64,000 bases of DNA from Desulfuromonadales bacterium (lineage in GTDB: Bacteria; Desulfobacterota; Desulfuromonadia; Desulfuromonadales; Syntrophotaleaceae). Where the stretch lies: assembly GCA_030154185.1 (NCBI GenBank), contig JASKKK010000003.1, forward strand, positions 1-64,000, in the 5' to 3' direction. This document shows positions 36,451-46,381 of this stretch, piece by piece; within the stretch, counting starts at the first letter, position 1, and each line of letters starts with the position of its first letter. The notes beneath the pieces are model-generated. The model ran no database searches and had not been told where the DNA came from. It worked only from the letters and a program-made list of their open reading frames with translations. Made by a program: the position numbers and the translations under genes.

Positions 36451-39273
36451 ATGGATCCTTTCATAAATGCTCAACTGTTACTGATTACCGAAAAAATAGG
36501 TTCGCTAGGCAAGGAAAGCCTGGATGACATTCTCCACGCCCTGATCAAGGCGGTACAGCTTGTAACCGGACGCAATACCTGCCGTGTTTATCTAGAGGAC
36601 CTGACCAGCGGTACCCTGAGTTGCTCCATGGCGACGGGGCACCAGGCGGATATCATTCGGGAACGCTCCTTTCCCATCAACAATACCGAATTTCCGGTCT
36701 CGCAGGTCTACCACACCCATGAGGTTCTGCAGCTTTCGGATTTTTCCACCACTGAAAACCTCAACCTGCGAAAAAAGGCGGAAAATTTCAACGTTCACGC
36801 CACCTGTTACCTGCCGCTGGTGCACCATGGGCGTGCCGTCGGGGTTCTGGCCGTGGACAGCGGCCGCAAGGGAAAAGTTCTTACCGACGCACAGACAAAC
36901 CGCTTAAGCCGTTTTCTGGACGGGGTCATGGCCCCCATAGATCAGGCAAGACTCTATCATCAGCAGTTGGTCCTCTCGCGCAGGGTGGATGAAGCCAAGA
37001 AAAAGGAAGCCGCGCTGTACATGGTCAAGTCCGCCGTCAAGCTTATCGACCGACTGGCCCTGGCAGCGGTTCTGGTACCGACGCCGGTAAGGCCGGACAG
37101 CAACGAGGCGTGCCTGCAGATCCTGTCATCCTACGCCGATGTACTGGAGGACAAACAAGCCTACGAGAACCAGCGCATGATCAACCTCGGGCCAGGCACC
37201 TCCCTGCTGTCCCGTTACATCAACAGCGCCGGCATCATCGTCGACGATACCCTGCTGGACCCCCTCTACTTCCCCACCCTTTCCTCTGAAATGTTGCAAA
37301 AACGCTATCTTACCGAGGAACTGGGTCTGAAATCGCTGTATGTGGTACCGCGTTACGATCCCCGCACCAGACGAATCATCTGCCTGGTCAACTACTACAC
37401 GCGCGGCGGCTACAAGTTCAGCGATTTCGAAAAAGGCCTGCTGGAAGCGCATGCCGAAATGGCGCAACGGGTCATTCAGGAAATCGGGGACGAGCATGTC
37501 GAAATCAAGGTGCTTTCGGAAATCAACGATCTTTTGCACGAAAAGATCGAAGGCCTGCCGTCGTTTCTCAGCCGTGTTCTGTCCAAAGCCACAGAACTCA
37601 TCGGCGCCGATACCGGCAGCATCGCCATGGTTCGGAAGGACCACAACGAAAGCTGGCTGGTAGTGGAAGAACCGGACGGCAAAATGGTGGGGGCCAAAAG
37701 CAAGCAGCGCCTGAAAAAACATATCCCTCCGCTACGGATCGGCGGCACCGAACTGCCCCACGAACATCGTAGTCTGACCGGCTACGTGGCGCATACCGGA
37801 CGACCATATGCCGTAGCGGATGCGCTGGAGGAAAAACGCACCGGCGGTTTCTACCACGAAGTCACAGACATTATCAAAAGCGAACTCGGCGTGCCGGTGA
37901 TCTGCGACGACGAAGTGATTGCCGTCATCTGCATGGACAGCCTGCGTCCGTATTATTTCACCGACGAGCACAAACGCATCCTGCAGATCATCAGCCGCAT
38001 GATCGCCCGCCACGTATCCGATCTTCTCTATATCGAGAAACTTACCGGCGAAGTCCATCGCCTGGGTGGGGACTACGGCTATAAGGACCCCAACGTATCG
38101 TCCTATAAGCTCGGCAACATCATCGGCAACTCGGCCAAAGCCAATGAAATCGTCGACTTTGTCCAGGGGATAACGCCTCCGCTGTTCAATCGCATCACCA
38201 TGTGGTTCAACAGCGATGTGCAGGAGGCGACGCTGGGCCTGCCATCCATTCTCATCACCGGCGACACCGGCAGCGGCAAGGAGTTTCTGTTCAACAACAT
38301 CTACTCCCGCCTGAACCAGATGTACCAGCAGAATATCGGCGATAAGAATGAATTACCGGTCAAAAAAACCAATATCGCCGCCTACAGCGGCGAGTTGACT
38401 TATTCCGAGCTGTTCGGTCACAAACGCGGGGCCTTTACCGGCGCCCACGCCGACCGCAAGGGAATTCTTGAAGAGGCGCATGGCGGGCTGGTGTTTCTGG
38501 ACGAGATCGGCGACGCCGACCCCAAAACCCAGGTACAATTGCTGCGCTTTCTGGACAACGGCGGCTTCGTGCGCCTGGGTGAAAACCATACGCGCTACGC
38601 CCGGGTCCTGCTGGTGGCCGCCACCAACAAGGATCTGTATCAACTGATCCGCGAAGGACTGTTCCGGGAGGACCTCTATCACCGCCTGTCTGAGCTGAGC
38701 ATCGAGGTTCCGTCCCTCAACGAACGCCGCGAGGACATTCCCGACCTGGCGGTACATTTCCTCGGCAAGCTGCATCAGGTGTACAAAAAACCGGAGGAGG
38801 CGGACCAGGCAGGACCGGTTCTCAGCCGCAATGCACAACGACTGCTGGCCCAGCACCATTTTGTCGGCAACATCCGCGAACTGCGCACCATTCTTGTGCG
38901 AGCGCTGTTTTTCCGCAAAGGGCGCAACATTGATGAAGCGGATATCGCTCGCGTACTGGCTTCGCTCGGCCCCCGCGGCGAGGACCATTCCGCCCAGAAA
39001 CTCACCAGCCAGGTGGCACAGGAGATTCTCGAACGCATCGTAAGGGGAGAAGACGACTTCTGGTCCGGCCTGCACACCCCCTTCACGGAAAAACGCATCT
39101 CGCGCGACGTGGTCACCGCGGTGGTCGAACTGGCACGGGAACGCGGCGCGGCAAGCATGCCGCAAGTCGCTGAAATGCTGCGCGCCTGCGCCAACGCCAA
39201 CGGCAACGGCGACGAGCGTCGGCTGTTTTACAAATTCAAGAACTTCCTCTACAAAACCATCAAGATCGCGTGA
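36451..39273 (+). CDS. Sigma54-interacting AAA+ regulator with two GAF domains
   Basis: Large 940-residue regulator. GAF-like domains occupy about residues 15-165 and 365-545, separated by a divergent GAF-like linker. The AAA+ domain (about 575-815) has Walker A GDTGSGKE near 604, the sigma54-contacting loop GAFTGA near 659 and Walker B GLVFLDEIGD near 680. The intact GAFTGA loop indicates it can activate sigma54 polymerase. The C-terminus, after about 830, lacks a recognisable Fis-type helix-turn-helix; it ends with a Lys/Phe-rich helix. It may act without specific DNA binding or use an unfamiliar binding module. A clear promoter and GGAGG precede the chosen ATG. It is monocistronic and converges with the autotransporter gene. 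Confidence 0.88.
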   Translation: MDPFINAQLLLITEKIGSLGKESLDDILHALIKAVQLVTGRNTCRVYLEDLTSGTLSCSMATGHQADIIRERSFPINNTEFPVSQVYHTHEVLQLSDFSTTENLNLRKKAENFNVHATCYLPLVHHGRAVGVLAVDSGRKGKVLTDAQTNRLSRFLDGVMAPIDQARLYHQQLVLSRRVDEAKKKEAALYMVKSAVKLIDRLALAAVLVPTPVRPDSNEACLQILSSYADVLEDKQAYENQRMINLGPGTSLLSRYINSAGIIVDDTLLDPLYFPTLSSEMLQKRYLTEELGLKSLYVVPRYDPRTRRIICLVNYYTRGGYKFSDFEKGLLEAHAEMAQRVIQEIGDEHVEIKVLSEINDLLHEKIEGLPSFLSRVLSKATELIGADTGSIAMVRKDHNESWLVVEEPDGKMVGAKSKQRLKKHIPPLRIGGTELPHEHRSLTGYVAHTGRPYAVADALEEKRTGGFYHEVTDIIKSELGVPVICDDEVIAVICMDSLRPYYFTDEHKRILQIISRMIARHVSDLLYIEKLTGEVHRLGGDYGYKDPNVSSYKLGNIIGNSAKANEIVDFVQGITPPLFNRITMWFNSDVQEATLGLPSILITGDTGSGKEFLFNNIYSRLNQMYQQNIGDKNELPVKKTNIAAYSGELTYSELFGHKRGAFTGAHADRKGILEEAHGGLVFLDEIGDADPKTQVQLLRFLDNGGFVRLGENHTRYARVLLVAATNKDLYQLIREGLFREDLYHRLSELSIEVPSLNERREDIPDLAVHFLGKLHQVYKKPEEADQAGPVLSRNAQRLLAQHHFVGNIRELRTILVRALFFRKGRNIDEADIARVLASLGPRGEDHSAQKLTSQVAQEILERIVRGEDDFWSGLHTPFTEKRISRDVVTAVVELARERGAASMPQVAEMLRACANANGNGDERRLFYKFKNFLYKTIKIA

Positions 39274-39361
39274 TGCGGTTTAATCGATCTTCGTTGGACA
39301 TCCACTTGGAAATCGTGAGCCGCAAACAATGGAAATACGACCTTGCGAGCAGGGGCGCTCC

Positions 39362-41923
39362 TCAAAACACAAAGGTTAAACCGCCCTGTAAAGTGAATCC
39401 GTCATCCTCGCGCCGCCGCTCGTAGTCGAGCCCGACGCCGGCAAAAAAATGATCGGTGAGCTGCGATTGTAAAGACAATCCGGCCAGCAACAGGTCGCGC
39501 CCCAGACTCTGCCCGCGAACCCGCAACCGTTCCCCCGCCAGCTGTGCCCGATAAGTATGGGAGCCGTCGCCGAGTTCATGGCTCCAGACCAGCCGCAACC
39601 GCGTATCGAGCCGAAACCTGGCGCCAAAAGCGATCGGCACCTTATAGGCCAGCCCAAAACTGCTGCGCAGGCTTTCGGTTGTGGTGCTGCCGATTTTGAC
39701 ATTCATGGCTCCGGCATCCTTTTCCTCGAATCCCCCCCAGAAACAGGCGGCATAGTCCAGACCGACCATGGGAATGAGCCTGCCGGGGCCGACGGGAAAA
39801 CCGAAACCGCCTTCCAACCCTGCAAACAGGATATCGGCCTCCCCGTGGCTCGTCGCGGATCGGACCAGGTCGACAACCCGGACTTCGCGGCGCGAATCAT
39901 CCCACTGATGTCCGTAGCCGAGCGCCCCCCTCAAATACCAGCCATCGCGTTGCATGATCCCGCGCAGAACGGCGAACAGGCCATCCGACTCGCTGCGCGA
40001 ATGGCTGTCGTCATGTTCGATCTGCAGCTTCTGATAACTCAGGGCGGCCCCCAGAACATACCCGTCGAATGTGCGGTCGGCACCGGCTGCGAATCCACGG
40101 TTATCATAACGATAGCCCGCAACCCCGTCACCGGCACTCCTGTCCACCTGTTTCGAAAGCAACCGGGCATGGGCGATCCATCCGTCGTCCGCTTTCAACG
40201 ACGAGCCTCCAAGCGGTGGCAATGCGTCGACCAGGCCGCGCATGGCGGCAAAGGTCGCGTCCGGCAATGCGGCATAGGCGGTGGGTGAAAGGCCGGCCAA
40301 CGCCTGCCGTACCGTGGCGGCCTGTTCCAGGGCGTCAATCTGCAGCAACACGCTGGCCAGATCACCCGTGGCGCCTGTCGCCAGCCGATCGAGAGCGGCG
40401 GCCAACTGCTGCTGGTTGTCGCCGGCGGCCAGATCGGCGTAGGCGGTGCGATCCACCTGCAGGATCAGGGTCTGACCGCCGCTCAACAGACTGAAATCGA
40501 GCACAGCGCTGTCGGCAAGGGTCAGCTGCGGCATGCCGCTCAAGGAGCCGGCGGCGCTCAGCAGGACGAGGTCGCCGGACAGCACCGGCGCGATGGGGGC
40601 GATACGCAGCAAAGAACCGTCCAGGAAGGTCGCCTCCCCGCCGACCAGCAGCTGATCGCTCGAGCTGCCGCCGATTTCCATCTGCAGGGTGGCACCGGCG
40701 GCTTGCAGATAGTCGCCTGCCACGGTGAGGGTACCGATGGAATTGCCGGGCGCGACATAGCCGCTATTGACCAGGTCGCCGGTCAGGGTGGTCGTGCCGC
40801 CCAGGATGGCACCGGGATGAACGACAAGGTTCGAAAACGCGCTCAGCGTCCCGTTCAGCCGAGCCCGGCCTGACAGCACCTGCCCCTGCCACAGCCGGCC
40901 GCCGAAATTGCCGTCATACACAAGGTCCGTCGCCGCTGCCGCGTACCCTGTAGGGGAATCCTCGTCCAAGGCGATGCCGAAGTACACGGAGGCGCCATTG
41001 TCGGCACCGTCATTAACGATGTCGCCGCCGATCCGGGGCGTACCGTGCAGCAGCAGGAGATTGCCCGTCGCCACGGACTGTTCCACCGAATCGGCCTCGC
41101 TGTTCCAATAACTGCCGAGGCGTACCGCTTCGGCCTGGCGGGACACGATATCACCGCCGATATCGACGACATTGCCGCCTTCGCGGACGAACATCCCGAA
41201 AGCCTGCGCGCCGGCCGTTTCGATGCGGCCGGCATGCATCAGCATGTTGCCCCCGCCGGTGGCGGCCATGCCGTGGGAGAACGCCCCGTCGGTCACGATG
41301 TCGCCCCGGTTGGCGGCCAAGTTGTCGCCCCCGGCAACAAACAGACCGTAGCCGAGATCACCGGCGGTAACAATGCGGCCGTCGTTGGCCAGTCGATTGC
41401 CGGAACCGGAAGCAAACAGGGCATGGGCATGGTCACCTGTCGTCGCAATCGAGCCTTGATTGGTCAAGCGGTTAGAGGAACCGGAAGCCAGCAGGGCATG
41501 GGCCGAGGACCCAAGGGTGGAAATCGAACCGCTGTTGGCCAGAACATTATTCGCGCCATACGCATAGACGCCATAGCCCCTGGCGCCCGCGGTAGCGAGC
41601 GTCCCCCGGTTCAGCAACCGGTTGTAGGCGCCGGAATAGGTCGACAGGCCCCGGGCCTCTTCTCCCGCGGTGTTGACTGTACCGTTCAAGGTTAAACTGT
41701 TGTTTGAGCCAACGGCATATACCCCATGCGCCTTTTCTCCCGCGGTGGCGACCGAACCGTTGACCGTTATACGGTCGTCACTCCCGGCGACAAGCACCCC
41801 CATTGCTTCGCGCCCCGCAGTACGGATCGTTCCATCGGTCACGATATCGCTGGCATCGGACAAGAAGCCATAGATGCCGAAGCTTTTCTCCCCGGCGGTG
41901 GTGATCGCCCCCTGCATGGCCAA
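39362..41923 (-). pseudogene. Autotransporter, downstream part: repeats and beta-barrel
   Basis: Downstream part of a gene whose upstream part (41778-43289) is in another frame. About 853 codons. First come repeated units of about 25-28 residues of the form G-I-x-TAG-x-x-A-x-G-x-x-x-x-G-x-N-N-x-L-x-N, a stacked beta-helix passenger. A linker and a C-terminal autotransporter barrel (last about 280 residues) follow, ending in phenylalanine (FVF), as outer-membrane proteins do. The repeat at its start continues exactly from the last repeat of the upstream part if one C is removed from the 7-base C tract at 41935-41941. It is therefore either phase-variable, a recent frameshift or a sequence error. 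It lacks its own start and signal peptide. Confidence 0.8.
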
Positions 41924-43289
41924 GACATTGTTCGCCCCCCCGGATCAGGACGCCGTACGCGTCGTGGCCGCGGGTTTCGATGGCGGCCGTTTGCTCGACC
42001 GCGATATGCTGTGAACCGTACTGGTCGGAGCCGATGCCGGCGGCATGACTGCCGAGGGTAAGGATGCTGCCGGAAAGCGCCACGGAGGAAAACCCCGCCG
42101 CGTAAATACCGCAGCCGCCTGCGCCGCTGGTCTCGATACGCCCCGCGGCCAGGACCGCATTGCCGTAGTAGTTTCCGACCGCATCCTGTTCGCCGCCGAC
42201 GAAAATGCCGTTGGCACCCGCCCCGGCGGTACGGATCAGGCTCGCGATCCCGGTGCGCAGGCTGTTGCTGCGCCCCATCAAGGCCACCCCGTCGGCAGAG
42301 AATCCTTCTGTGCTAATGAAGCCGTCGACAGTTATGGCGTTGAAATCCCCGGCACCGATGCCGTAGGCATTGTGCCCGTCTGTGGCAATGCGCCCCCCCG
42401 CCTCGAGAGTCAGATCCACATAGTCGAAACCGTAGTTTTCATCCGCCAGAGACGCGCCGACGCCCTTGATGCCGGTTTTCTGCTCGCCGCTGGTCAGCAC
42501 GGATCCGTCTTTGGTGACTGTTAGCGTCGCCCGCGCGTCGGCGCTGCCGTCGACAAGCGCAACCCAGTCGCGCGGCCTGTCGATTAGCGGGTCGGTCAGA
42601 ATCGGAGCCGGTTCGTTCTGAGGGAAATACAGCGCGCGGATATCGGCAAAATCGTGTTCCGACGGTTCCGCCACTCCCCCCAGCCAGAACAGCGCCGACC
42701 CGGGATCCAGGTTATGGGCGACTATGCCCAAAGCATGCCCCAGCTCATGCGTTGTCGTGTTTTGCAGAGAGGATGCATCCCACTCCCCAGCGTCGAGGTT
42801 ATGAGAATTATAGTGAACGTCGCCCCACATGCTGAGCCCGGTCGTCTCCTCGACGGTCCCTGTAGGCGGCGAAACCTTGGCATGGGCAAAAGCTTGATAC
42901 AGCGGATGGGCCGTGAAGCGAAGCGCCCCCTGCGCCCCGAAAGCACCAAAGGCATCGCCGCTGTCCGGCACCTCGACAAAGGAGATGTCGGCGGCAGAGC
43001 CCCAGGAGTCCAACGACCGACGAATGACGTCTCGCCACTGGGGAATCGCGGCAAACACCTCATCGAGGGATTCGGACAGGTAGCCTTCCACCGCGTAGCC
43101 GCCCGTGGTATCGAAGGAATAGGTCAGGGTGCGGTCGTCCCGCTCCAGAACGGTCTGCCAACTGTAGCCGGTGCACAAAACCGGCGCGGCGTACAAGCAG
43201 GGCGTTAGGAATGTGAAGAACAAAAGGGCAAGCAAAAAGAACAGGACTCGGTTAACCGGGGACTTTCTCAAAGAAACGCAATGCAACAT
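41778..43289 (-). pseudogene. Autotransporter, upstream part: signal peptide and metzincin-like protease
   Basis: Upstream part of the frameshifted autotransporter. From the ATG at 43289 (AAGGG 5 bases upstream) there is a signal peptide to about residue 34. A protease-like domain follows with HELGHALGIVAH at residues 181-192, an exact HExxHxxGxxH zinc site of metzincins such as matrixins. The usual Met-turn methionine is not obvious; the corresponding stretch reads GSALFWLGG. After about residue 250 the same G-I-x-T-x-G repeats begin as in the downstream part. The frame is good to AYGVLIRGG and then runs through the 7-base C tract into unrelated sequence and a stop at 41778. Restored, the protein would have about 1300 residues. 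Confidence 0.8.
41935..41941. repeat. C7 homopolymer tract at the autotransporter frameshift
   Basis: Seven C residues on the plus strand (G7 in the mRNA) lie exactly where the two reading frames of the autotransporter must join. Six G residues give IRGANNVLAMQG, in register with repeats such as GANNVLANSG; seven give an early stop. Slipped-strand change here could switch the protein on and off. Confidence 0.75.
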
Positions 43290-43541
43290 AAAAACCCTTA
43301 CCTGCACGGAAATGGCACAATCGCCGAGTGGTCGATGTTTCGCGGCAAAGCGGGAAACATCTTATCATTAAAAAACTACAGGGTAAGGGTTGCAAAGTGC
43401 GAGAGTCAACAGCAAAGTCGATATACCACCTGTCATTTTCAACTCTTTTAGGAATATCTGATTGCGGGGAGGCCGAACCACTAAATCTCAATGCGTCGAT
43501 GTCTCTTTCTCCTCGCGACAGGCAGAACACCGGCTGCCTGT

Positions 43542-44711
43542 TCACGCACCAGTAATTTTCCGTTCCACGACATCGAACCATTTGAAAAGCCGAAAAACCG
43601 TTTTGCGCCCCCGCCTCCCGGCCCATTCCATGCAATTCAAAACCCTGCTGCGACGAATCAGGGCGCGAATCGCCCGGGCCGTCTTCCGGTCAACGCCGCG
43701 CCGGCGAATCTCGTCATAGGCCTTGATAAAAACCGGGGACACTCGCATCACCTTGTCGAGATGACGATCCAGATCTCTTTTATTGGCAAAATTCCTGAAA
43801 TCGTCGAGCCTGCCTTCCTGTTGGAGCACGAGCAAGGTGCGAACGCACTTCTGACACCGCCCGCAGTTCAGAAACTTTCCGGACAAAGCGAAAGACCCAT
43901 AGAAATTTTGCTGACAGATGCGAAGATTACGCTGAGCCAGAGGGTTTGTCGCAATGGCGCGAATTTTGTCGTTCTTGGTCAAGGATGCGCCGTAATGGTC
44001 TATCGTCATGGATCGGGAAGACCAGAGAGGGTCGGTATCCCAGTGACTCCCATAGGCTCCTTTCTCTCCCTGCGGCAGGCCCGACGAAACAACCAGTTCG
44101 CCAACCTGATCCAGGAAATGCCCTGCCGCCGCGATGGCCCCGCCGTAGGCACATTTGTATTTTTTCCCGGCAATCGGATGTTTCCGGTAATTCGTCCGGA
44201 TCATGGCGGCATCCATGTGCATTTCCGCGGCGACGCGCTGAACACTTTCAAAAGCGAAGCGGGCACCATCTTCATCCCCCAGATGGATATCGTAGCCATG
44301 CACGAGAACCAGCGTGTCAATGGGTCGCGGATAGGTTAGCAGCGAATAAAAAGAATCCACCCCTCCGGAAAAACACAAGGCCCTTCGACAACCCGACGTG
44401 TCGGCCGGCAGGATCGGGGAAACCTCCGCCACGATGTTGATGGGTCGCCAACCCCACCATCTGGAAAAATATTCCATCAGCTTCTGAGAATTTGCCAGCC
44501 ACTCCGGACATAGCGGATCCTCGAAAACCAGATCCCGGCCATGACTCATGGCCGGCACGAGCAAAGCACTGCCGAATCCCTCGGGAGATAATCGCAACCT
44601 GGTGTTTGCGGACTCAAACCACAGTGTCTCGCCGCCCACTTTTGCGGATACCCGGCAAGCCCCGTCCTGACGATCATCGTAAACAAGCTTGCCGACCACG
44701 ACCTGTTTCAT
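43542..44711 (-). CDS. PP-loop ATPase-like protein with zinc-type cysteines
   Basis: 389-residue protein with a PP-loop, CFSGGVDSFYS (SGGVDS at residues 115-120), the pyrophosphate loop of enzymes that adenylate a carbonyl or carboxylate before amidation or thiolation. Farther on, NCGRCQKC supplies a cysteine set as in QueC-like proteins. The N-terminal 110 residues are a beta-rich domain I do not recognise. GGAGG lies before the ATG at 44711. It follows the BKACE and GNAT genes in the same direction with short gaps, so the three probably make or modify one small molecule. The substrate is unknown, and a queuosine role seems unlikely because the N-terminal half differs from QueC. Confidence 0.75.
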   Translation of the reverse strand: MKQVVVGKLVYDDRQDGACRVSAKVGGETLWFESANTRLRLSPEGFGSALLVPAMSHGRDLVFEDPLCPEWLANSQKLMEYFSRWWGWRPINIVAEVSPILPADTSGCRRALCFSGGVDSFYSLLTYPRPIDTLVLVHGYDIHLGDEDGARFAFESVQRVAAEMHMDAAMIRTNYRKHPIAGKKYKCAYGGAIAAAGHFLDQVGELVVSSGLPQGEKGAYGSHWDTDPLWSSRSMTIDHYGASLTKNDKIRAIATNPLAQRNLRICQQNFYGSFALSGKFLNCGRCQKCVRTLLVLQQEGRLDDFRNFANKRDLDRHLDKVMRVSPVFIKAYDEIRRRGVDRKTARAIRALIRRSRVLNCMEWAGRRGRKTVFRLFKWFDVVERKITGA

Positions 44712-44746
44712 CGTTTCCTCCAAGGCCTCAAAACATGGAATGTCAT

Positions 44747-45703
44747 TTATTTCCCGCTCATGCTTCGTCCGATCTTTTCAGACCGTCTCATTCCCATATC
44801 CCAAGATTCCCGATCCTGTCTCTGGCCTGAAGGGAGCCCCAGCATCGCCCGCGCCTCGCACGGCTTAGCCACTTCGCGACCGAGTTCCGAACTCAGCCGC
44901 ACCACGCGCCGAATCAACTGTTCGTTGGTTGCCAGGTTCCGCCGGGCGTAATCGTAGTACAGATTGTCTTCCAATCCGACCCGGACATGTCCGCCCATAA
45001 GAATAGCGGCGGTGTTCATATTGAGTTGAAATCGCCCGATCCCGGCCGCTGCCCAATGGGCCGAAGGGGGCAGGCTTTTGACCATACAGCTCAAATCAAA
45101 CAAAGTGGCAGGCGAAGCATAGAGCGAGCCGAGAAGAATATTCACGTAAAGCGGGCCTGTCAAAACGCCGCGCAGCATCAAAACCTTGACGGCGTGAATC
45201 ATGCCCGGCTCGAATGCCTCGATTTCCGGAATGATACCGCGCTCGCTCATTTTCAACGCCAGCGCTTCGATCATCTCCGGCGTATTCACGGAAGCCTGTT
45301 CCGGGAAATTCAACGACCCCAGAGTCAGACTCCCCATATCGGGTTTGGCCTTGCCCTCCAGCTCCAGTGGCGCGGAACGGCAGTCAAAGGAATTATGCCG
45401 CCGGCCGCTGGTCGAAACGCAGAGGATCGCCTCGGGACAACGTTCCCGTATGCCGAGAATCATCCCTTCGTACAATTCCTTCCGATAAGTCGGTTCGCCA
45501 TCTTCGTCGCGAGCATGCAGATGCACGATGGAGGCCCCGGCCCGAATGCAGCGAACCGCATCCTCAATGATCTCCTTCGGCGAAAGAGGCACATGCGGAG
45601 AGTTTTTTCGCGTGGGTATCATCCCGGTGATCGCCGCATTGATTATCAGTTTTGGATAAGGCGTGACAGGATGCGGAATTCCCAAATCGTACAGATCATT
45701 CAT
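44747..45703 (-). CDS. Beta-keto acid cleavage enzyme (BKACE, DUF849 family)
   Basis: 318-residue TIM-barrel enzyme of the BKACE family (PF05853), whose founder Kce cleaves 3-keto-5-aminohexanoate with acetyl-CoA during lysine fermentation. The zinc motif VHLHARD and the segment HVRVGLEDNLYY fit the family's active-site layout. The start at 45703 overlaps the end of the GNAT gene by 8 bases. No other lysine-fermentation genes (kdd, kal, kam) are adjacent, so the true substrate is probably another beta-keto acid. The pairing with an acetyltransferase and a PP-loop protein suggests a biosynthetic or salvage role. Confidence 0.88.
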   Translation of the reverse strand: MNDLYDLGIPHPVTPYPKLIINAAITGMIPTRKNSPHVPLSPKEIIEDAVRCIRAGASIVHLHARDEDGEPTYRKELYEGMILGIRERCPEAILCVSTSGRRHNSFDCRSAPLELEGKAKPDMGSLTLGSLNFPEQASVNTPEMIEALALKMSERGIIPEIEAFEPGMIHAVKVLMLRGVLTGPLYVNILLGSLYASPATLFDLSCMVKSLPPSAHWAAAGIGRFQLNMNTAAILMGGHVRVGLEDNLYYDYARRNLATNEQLIRRVVRLSSELGREVAKPCEARAMLGLPSGQRQDRESWDMGMRRSEKIGRSMSGK

Positions 45704-46178
45704 CTGCAGCAACCTTTTTGAAATCTTCCGCCCACTTCTCCAAATCGACCTGCAAAGTCGTCCAGCAGTCGATATCCGGCACACCGAATTCGTGCTCTTT
45801 TTTCAACTTTCCGACTTTTTCATAGCCGAAATGCTTTATGTACCAGGCAATACTTTCCGGACGATCGCAATTGGTTATCAGCGTTTTGATTCCCCGCCGA
45901 GCCATCTGCTCCATCCGGTAAGTTTGCAGCTTCACCCCCAGTCCCATACCGCGACAGGCCTTGTCCACGGCCATCAGTTCGGTTTTGGCTTCGCAATCGG
46001 ACAGTATTTTGTATCCGCAAAACCCGACAACCTTGCCATCCATCCGAATCACCGCATAGTTTTCCCAGCTGATTTCCGGCATTTCCGGAGAAGGGACATA
46101 ATGCATATTCACTTGCTTCAGCAGTGTCATGACCTGCGGCTTGTCCGAGTCCCGTAATTTTTCAATAGCTACACCCAC
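45696..46178 (-). CDS. GNAT-family N-acetyltransferase
   Basis: 160-residue acetyl-CoA-dependent acetyltransferase of the GNAT fold. The acetyl-CoA loop is seen in DKACRGMGLGVKL (the R/Q-x-x-G-x-G pattern), followed by NCDRPESIAWYIKHFGYEKVG, the typical C-terminal strand-helix region (in shorter pieces SIAWYIKHFGYE). The GTG at 46178 is chosen because GGAGG lies 5 bases upstream; longer frames have no ribosome site. It is the first gene of the three-gene operon with BKACE and the PP-loop protein, overlapping BKACE by 8 bases. The acetyl acceptor is unknown; an amino group made by a neighbouring enzyme is plausible. Confidence 0.85.
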   Translation of the reverse strand: MGVAIEKLRDSDKPQVMTLLKQVNMHYVPSPEMPEISWENYAVIRMDGKVVGFCGYKILSDCEAKTELMAVDKACRGMGLGVKLQTYRMEQMARRGIKTLITNCDRPESIAWYIKHFGYEKVGKLKKEHEFGVPDIDCWTTLQVDLEKWAEDFKKVAADE

Positions 46179-46349
46179 CGAAACCTCCCGTCTTATAATC
46201 TTAATTGGATCTTGTCGCTGGAATCTCTGCACAAAACAGATTTGATAGGGTAAGGAAAATTGTGGAACAATCCGCAAAGGTGCAAAAGAGTCTGTCCCGG
46301 CAAAAGACAAACATAGCATTGGATATTATCTAATTCAACAAATCTAACA

Positions 46350-46381
46350 ATGCAGAGCGAAGCGATTTTCGCCTCTTGCAT
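46350..46381 (-). terminator. Possible hairpin terminator after the M16 peptidase gene
   Basis: On the minus strand ATGC, AGAG and CGAA pair with TTCG, CTCT and GCAT, with single-base bulges between the blocks. The stem is followed by TGTT. It starts one base after the peptidase stop. The stem is good but the T run is poor. Confidence 0.35.

Noticed and set aside
40000..42300. Regular repeats that could be mistaken for a CRISPR array
   Set aside because: The periodicity is that of imperfect coding repeats of 25-28 residues in the autotransporter; there are no identical repeats with unique spacers.
43290..43541. Cyclic di-GMP riboswitch before the autotransporter
   Set aside because: The core sequence of that class is absent on the minus strand.
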